From Oryzomicrobium sp. (lineage in GTDB: Bacteria; Pseudomonadota; Gammaproteobacteria; Burkholderiales; Rhodocyclaceae): 64,000 nt of DNA. Position numbers and translations under genes: made by a program. Under the pieces are notes generated by a model. That model was not told the DNA's origin. It ran no database searches and saw only the letters and a list, made by a program, of their open reading frames with translations. The first letter of the stretch is position 1. Each line of letters starts with the position of its first letter. The stretch covers positions 1 through 64,000 of the forward strand of contig NZ_JAJTBG010000015.1 in assembly GCF_021287045.1 (NCBI RefSeq). Reading direction: 5' to 3'. This document shows, in pieces, positions 60,285 to 64,000 of the stretch.

Positions 60285-60992
60285 TTATTCCGGAGTGCCG
60301 TTGAGGGTGGCCCAGCGGATGGCCGAGACGCTCTTTTCCAGGCTGACCCGGCTGACGATCTGCTCCAGCAGGCCGTGGTTGCCCGAGGTGGCGAGCAGGT
60401 CCGCCTGGACGTCGATCTTGCCGATGCGGCTGGAATCCTCGCTGTGCAGCGACTGGAGCACCAGAGCGGGCATGGCCCCGAGCATGTGCAGCATCAGGCT
60501 GCGCACATGCACTTCCTCGGTGGCGTCGCAGGTGGCGACGATGCGATAGGGCTGTTCGACCTCGATGCCGGCGGCGGCCGCCTGGCGGTTGAGGCGCTGG
60601 CCCATGCCGCGCAGCAGGTAGTTGGCACCGATGATGAAGGCGGTGCCGATGGCCGCCTCCAGGGCATGGCCGATGCCCGCCAGCAGGCCCACGGCGGCTG
60701 AGCACCACAGGGTCGCGGCGGTGTTGAGGCCGCGCACGTTCATGCCTTCGCGCATGATCACCCCGGCGCCGAGGAAGCCGATGCCGGACACCACCTGGGC
60801 GGCGATGCGCTCTTTGTCCTGAGCTTCGGGGGAAAGGATGGACACCGCCACGAACAGGGCGGAACCGGCGGAAACCAGGGCATTCGTGCGCAGTCCCGCC
60901 ATGCGTTGGCGCAGCTGCCGCTCGGTGCCGATGAGGGCGCCCAGGGCCAGCGCGACCAGCACGCGCATTGCAAAATCAAACCAGATCATCAC
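60285..60992 (-). CDS. mgtC: MgtC/SapB family membrane protein
   Basis: 235 residues. Four N-terminal helices (MMIWFDFAMRVLVALALGALIGTERQLRQRMAGLRTNALVSAGSALFVAVSI...) carry the family strings ALIGTERQ, RTNALVSAGSALF and GIGFLGAGVIMREGMNVRGLNTAATLWCSAAVGLLAG. The C-terminal ~90 residues are the cytoplasmic MgtC tail, here complete. MgtC is an inner-membrane protein linked to Mg2+ starvation and ATP-synthase control in Salmonella. First gene of a minus-strand run leading to the tail-like protein and the RND pump genes. A 600-nt spacer precedes it. Confidence 0.92.
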   Translation of the reverse strand: MMIWFDFAMRVLVALALGALIGTERQLRQRMAGLRTNALVSAGSALFVAVSILSPEAQDKERIAAQVVSGIGFLGAGVIMREGMNVRGLNTAATLWCSAAVGLLAGIGHALEAAIGTAFIIGANYLLRGMGQRLNRQAAAAGIEVEQPYRIVATCDATEEVHVRSLMLHMLGAMPALVLQSLHSEDSSRIGKIDVQADLLATSGNHGLLEQIVSRVSLEKSVSAIRWATLNGTPE

Positions 60993-61593
60993 CGTCTCCC
61001 GTGGGTACGAGGAACAACGGTGAGCCTTGAACGAAGCCGTGAACGGGCGCGCCGCGCCAATTCAAGCGGATTCAGGACTGCAGAAGGATCGGGGTGGCGG
61101 AGGGGAACTGCATTTCCGCCCAATGACGCCGCGTCGGGAGACGCGACAAGGGAATGGAATTCGCGCGTCTCTTAGCGGTGGTCGTCGTTGCACGATCGAC
61201 TACTGTCACTAGAACAAGAGCCCACGTCGAAACTCCATGAAGTTGAAAACGGCGCGATTTTCGGCGTCGCTTCAGGCCTTGTCAAGACGGAAAGTATTAA
61301 ACAAATGTGACATTTTGATGATGTCGGTTTGTGCGCTGCCGCAAGACCCCGGGGGGCCTGGGAAAATTCCCGAAAGTGGCTTGAAAAGCCAGGGTTTTAT
61401 TGTTTTTCAGGCTTGCGGAAGAAGTCTGACGCGAGACTGATTGTGCGGTGCGGTGCGGTGCGGTGCGGTGCGGTGCGGTGCGGTGCGGTGCGGTGCGGCG
61501 TCGCGAGCGGCACCGACAAGGCGCGCTTTCCCGAGCGCGGGGGCGCCACCCGGCCAAGGCCGGCGGTTGGCCGGGGCGAACGATCGTGCGGCG
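60993..61593. other. Intergenic region upstream of mgtC, with tandem repeat
   Basis: 600 bases between mgtC and the pilin gene. Contents: a small GCGTC-GGGA-GACGC hairpin about 61128-61141, an AT-richer block near 61280-61320, and the GTGCG repeat at 61443-61497. I looked for a Mg or Mn riboswitch on the minus strand and found no convincing pattern. A promoter for mgtC must be here, but I cannot place it. Confidence 0.45.
61443..61497. repeat. Eleven perfect copies of the pentanucleotide GTGCG
   Basis: Eleven exact GTGCG units run uninterrupted from 61443 to 61497, in the spacer between mgtC and the pilin-like gene, 97 nt beyond the pilin stop codon. Perfect pentanucleotide arrays are prone to copy-number slippage. 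It lies outside any supported reading frame. Confidence 0.95.
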
Positions 61594-62115
61594 CTAGCAG
61601 CCGCTGGTGTTGACCGTCACCACCGGCGTGCCCGATCCGTTATATGTGTATTGGACGGAGCACTGGGCGGGATCGGGAGCGCTTTCGATCCGCCAGCCGG
61701 CATCGCCGCCGGGAATTTGGCCGTTTCCGTAGCCATAGAAAGTGAAGTTCCCGTAGGGCACTGCCGCCGCCGAGAGGTAGCAGCCGCCTCCTGGCGCCGT
61801 GAACCCCTGCTGGCTGACGCCGATGCCATCGCACCATCGGTCCGGATAACCGTTCCAGATGCGCATTGGCGTTCCGCCGATGGTGATCCAGGTGATATCA
61901 ATTTGTTCGCCCGGCGTGCCGGTACCGCTGACGCCGGTCATGGCGGCGACCAGGTTCAAGGCGCTGCTCACCGAGCCCCCCAGGCCCTGGATCGCCGCCG
62001 TCCGCGCCGATGAGCCGAGGTTGATGAAGCGGGGAAGGGCGGTGGCCGCCAGGATTCCGAGGATGACCACGACGACGATAAGCTCAACCAGTGTGAATCC
62101 GCGGTTTCTGCGCAT
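61594..62115 (-). CDS. Type IV pilin-like (MSHA-type) prepilin
   Basis: 173 residues. A short leader RRNRG precedes F-T-L-V-E-L-I-V-V-V-V-I-L-G-I-L, the class IV prepilin cleavage site with Glu at mature position 5. The hydrophobic helix is followed by a globular domain with several Cys (CDGIG, GGGCYLS, QCSVQ, SGC). The SSALNLVAAMTG segment resembles MSHA-type pilins. No pilus assembly genes are present here, so it is an orphan that must use machinery encoded elsewhere. It would be processed by a prepilin peptidase and assembled into a pilus or pseudopilus. Confidence 0.85.
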   Translation of the reverse strand: MRRNRGFTLVELIVVVVILGILAATALPRFINLGSSARTAAIQGLGGSVSSALNLVAAMTGVSGTGTPGEQIDITWITIGGTPMRIWNGYPDRWCDGIGVSQQGFTAPGGGCYLSAAAVPYGNFTFYGYGNGQIPGGDAGWRIESAPDPAQCSVQYTYNGSGTPVVTVNTSGC

Positions 62116-62254
62116 GGGGGACCTTCAGGGGCGACGCGGGAGATCTCGATGACGGGTGGCAATTTTAACTGCAATGCCCCACGGAAACTTCATGTTGAAT
62201 TTTCATGTCATGAAAACGTGCCCTTCCTGTACCGGGCGAAACCCTTGGCGGGCC

Positions 62255-62297
62255 CGAAAACGCAACAGCCGCGGAAGTTTCCTTCTGCGGCTGTTGC
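62255..62297 (-). terminator. Terminator hairpin after nrdJ
   Basis: GCAACAGCCGC (62262-62272) pairs with GCGGCTGTTGC (62287-62297); on the minus strand it is followed by CGTTTTC, a short U run. It lies downstream of the nrdJ stop, on the minus strand. Confidence 0.75.
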
Positions 62298-62343
62298 GCC
62301 GTCGGCCCCGAGGGGCCGACCGGGATGGTCGGGGGCTGGGCGT

Positions 62344-64000
62344 TTAGCCGCAGGAACCCACGGCGCCGCAGGCGGTGCAGAAGTCGCAGCCGTCCTTGCG
62401 GATCACGGTGTAGTTGCCGCAGTCGCCGCACAGCTTGCCCTGCATGGTCCGGGGCGAGGTGCCGTCCTCGGCGCTTTCCAGGATGCCCATCTGCTGCAGC
62501 GGCAGACCGTTCTCGTCCAGGATGCCGAGCATGGCGTAGCGGTGGATCACCAGCTGGGCCAGGTAGGCGACGGTGGAAGGGTAGGTCTGTTGCTTGCGTG
62601 AGCCGGGCACGAAGGCCATGAAGTCGCCCAGGGGCTCCGGGTAGTCGAGCAGCTTGCGCAGCTTCATGCCGATCCAGGCCGGGTCGAGGACGCGCATATC
62701 CAGGGACAGCATCTTGCACAGGCCGTCCAGGGAGCGCGGGTAGTTGCCCGACAGCCACATGGAGTAGGGGCGGGTGACGCCGTCGGGCAGGGTGATTTCC
62801 TTCAGACCCAGGACGAAGTCCTCGCCGGTGGCCGGGTTGAACACGTCCACGGTCCAGGACAGGGTGCCGTCGGTGCCGGTCTTGGGCTCCTTCAGGCTGA
62901 ACATGGCGTCCAGCACCGGGGACGGGCCGTCCTGGCCGAGCCAGCCGAGTTGCTCGATGCGGTAGCGCATCAGCTGGGCCATAGCGGACACCACCGAGGG
63001 CATGCGCTTCTGTTCGCCGTGGGGCGGGAAGGGCATGTCGAAGGATTCGCCGGAGGGCGTCTTGGCCAGGGTGTCGAGCTTGAGTTGCAGCCAGGCCCGG
63101 TCGTTGGCGCGCATGTCCATCGACAAGGTCTTGGCCACGGCGCCCAGACCGCGGGGCTGGGCCGGACCGTTGACCCACACCTCGAAGGGCCAGGCCTTGC
63201 CTTCCTGCTCGACGTGGCCGATGAACAGGGCGAACTTGCCCAGGGGCGATTCGAGCATGTAGGTCCAGGCCAGGTTACCTTCCGGAATGCTCGGACGGCT
63301 CGGCCATTGCAGGCTGGACAGCACCGGGGCGGGCAGGGACTTGATCGAGAGGCGGCGGTTGGCGTCGGAGACGAAGTCCTGGGGATTGGCCTTGTCGTCG
63401 CCGGGCTGGGCTGTGGGGGTGGAGGGCTCCACCGACAGCACCGAGCCGAGCACGCTGTTCGGGCGGTAGGTGGCCAGACCCTTCAGGCCGGACTTCCAGG
63501 CATCCATGTAGAGGTTCTGGAATTCGGCGTAGGGGTAGTCGGCCGGCACGTTCACCGTCTTGGAGATGGCGGTGTCGATGTAGGGGGCGACGGCGGCGAC
63601 CATGTCCTTGTGCGCCTGGGCGGACAGTTCCAGGGCGGTGACGAAGTACTCGGGCAGCTTCTCCACGTTGCCGCCCAGGTGCTTGTACAGGCGCCAGGCG
63701 TAGTCCTCGACCGCGTACTCCTTGAGGGTGCCGTCGGGCATGCGCTTCTTGCGGTTGTAGGTCCAGGAGAAGGGCGGCTCGATGCCGTTCGAGGCGTTGT
63801 CGGCGAAGGCCAGGGAGATGGTGCCGGTGGGGGCGATCGACAGCAGGTGCGAATTACGCAGGCCGTGCTTGCGGATGGCCGCCTTGATGTCGTTGGGCAG
63901 GCGCGAGGCGAAGTTGCCGCCGGACAGGTATAGCTCGGCGTTGAACAGGGGGAAGGCGCCCCGTTCCTGGGCCATGTCCACCGAGGTCAGGTAGGCGGTG
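62344..64000 (-). CDS. nrdJ: Adenosylcobalamin-dependent (class II) ribonucleotide reductase, partial
   Basis: The C-terminal part of the gene; its 5' end is beyond position 64000. The visible ~550 residues include HLLSIAPTGTISLAFADNASNGIEPPFSWTYNRKKR, a large-subunit signature, and LATYRPNSVLGSVL. A cysteine-rich C-terminal tail (CGDCGNYTVIRKDGCDFCTACGAVGSCG) follows, probably metal-binding or the redox Cys pair that reduces the active site. Class II enzymes reduce ribonucleotides to deoxyribonucleotides with B12 and work with or without oxygen. No NrdB/NrdD partner is seen. Ends at a terminator hairpin. Confidence 0.93.
   Translation of the reverse strand, partial: TAYLTSVDMAQERGAFPLFNAELYLSGGNFASRLPNDIKAAIRKHGLRNSHLLSIAPTGTISLAFADNASNGIEPPFSWTYNRKKRMPDGTLKEYAVEDYAWRLYKHLGGNVEKLPEYFVTALELSAQAHKDMVAAVAPYIDTAISKTVNVPADYPYAEFQNLYMDAWKSGLKGLATYRPNSVLGSVLSVEPSTPTAQPGDDKANPQDFVSDANRRLSIKSLPAPVLSSLQWPSRPSIPEGNLAWTYMLESPLGKFALFIGHVEQEGKAWPFEVWVNGPAQPRGLGAVAKTLSMDMRANDRAWLQLKLDTLAKTPSGESFDMPFPPHGEQKRMPSVVSAMAQLMRYRIEQLGWLGQDGPSPVLDAMFSLKEPKTGTDGTLSWTVDVFNPATGEDFVLGLKEITLPDGVTRPYSMWLSGNYPRSLDGLCKMLSLDMRVLDPAWIGMKLRKLLDYPEPLGDFMAFVPGSRKQQTYPSTVAYLAQLVIHRYAMLGILDENGLPLQQMGILESAEDGTSPRTMQGKLCGDCGNYTVIRKDGCDFCTACGAVGSCG

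Noticed and set aside
60993-61240. Possible Mg or Mn riboswitch upstream of mgtC
   Set aside because: I could not find the conserved core of an M-box or yybP-ykoY element in the minus-strand sequence; only a small GCGTC hairpin is visible.
61443-61497. GTGCG array considered as a CRISPR or coding repeat
   Set aside because: There are no spacers between units, and no supported frame crosses it; a simple slippage repeat is the better description.

Overview
The window is high-GC (roughly two-thirds G+C) and densely coded. It looks like the chromosome of a betaproteobacterium, most likely Rhodocyclaceae of the Azospira/Dechlorosoma type. That placement is an inference from gene content and codon style: a PaaK-type CoA ligase, a PcaR-controlled beta-ketoadipate operon, a B12-dependent ribonucleotide reductase, a Cyc2-like porin-cytochrome and paired HME-type RND pumps. 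I see no rRNA, tRNA, CRISPR array, transposase or prophage.

Layout. 1-476 is a hairpin-rich intergenic repeat. 477-8341 holds mixed housekeeping genes: a PaaK-like ligase, a YbaL-like antiporter, a tiny CDGSH-like protein, a luciferase-like oxidoreductase, an aromatic aminotransferase and an RBBP9-like hydrolase. 8558-12720 is a sulfonate/nitrate-type ABC operon (binding protein, ATPase, permease) ending in an unusual thioredoxin-SCO1 fusion. 12843-20679 carries a lipoprotein, a CoA-binding protein, metY, a translationally coupled DUF2917/hydrolase pair divergent from a LysR gene, and an AraC/LysR divergent pair. 20741-24740 has a low-complexity Ser/Gly protein, an AT-rich structured island, a thioesterase, and a cytochrome pair made of a diheme c cytochrome and a Cyc2-like cytochrome-porin fusion.

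25516-33943 contains ilvE, a DoxX protein and a complete lower beta-ketoadipate operon (pcaI-pcaJ-pcaF-atoE-catC-yciI-like-pcaD). It is read divergently from pcaR across a spacer with several sequences matching the PcaR operator. 34041-38190 holds an ABM monooxygenase with an AraC regulator. Next comes an orphan low-GC gene whose N-terminus resembles effector or DUF4157-type proteins, and then an unknown membrane protein. 38433-41634 is an unfamiliar three-gene operon: acyl-CoA dehydrogenase, a signal-less PhnD-like binding protein, and a TusA-like/ferritin-like fusion.

43104-60992 is a metal-cation region. A two-component system is divergent from a CzcCBA/CusCBA-type pump (45380-50977), with three 11-nt direct repeats in the shared promoter. 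A second HME-RND pump follows on the minus strand, bracketed by mgtC plus a separate MgtC-tail-like protein on one side and mgtA on the other. The window ends with an 11-copy GTGCG tandem repeat, an orphan type IV pilin-like gene and the 3' part of nrdJ, which runs off the right edge.

The items I would examine first are the Cyc2-like/diheme pair, the low-GC orphan at 35565-37085, the operon at 38433-41634 and the Mg-transport/RND island.
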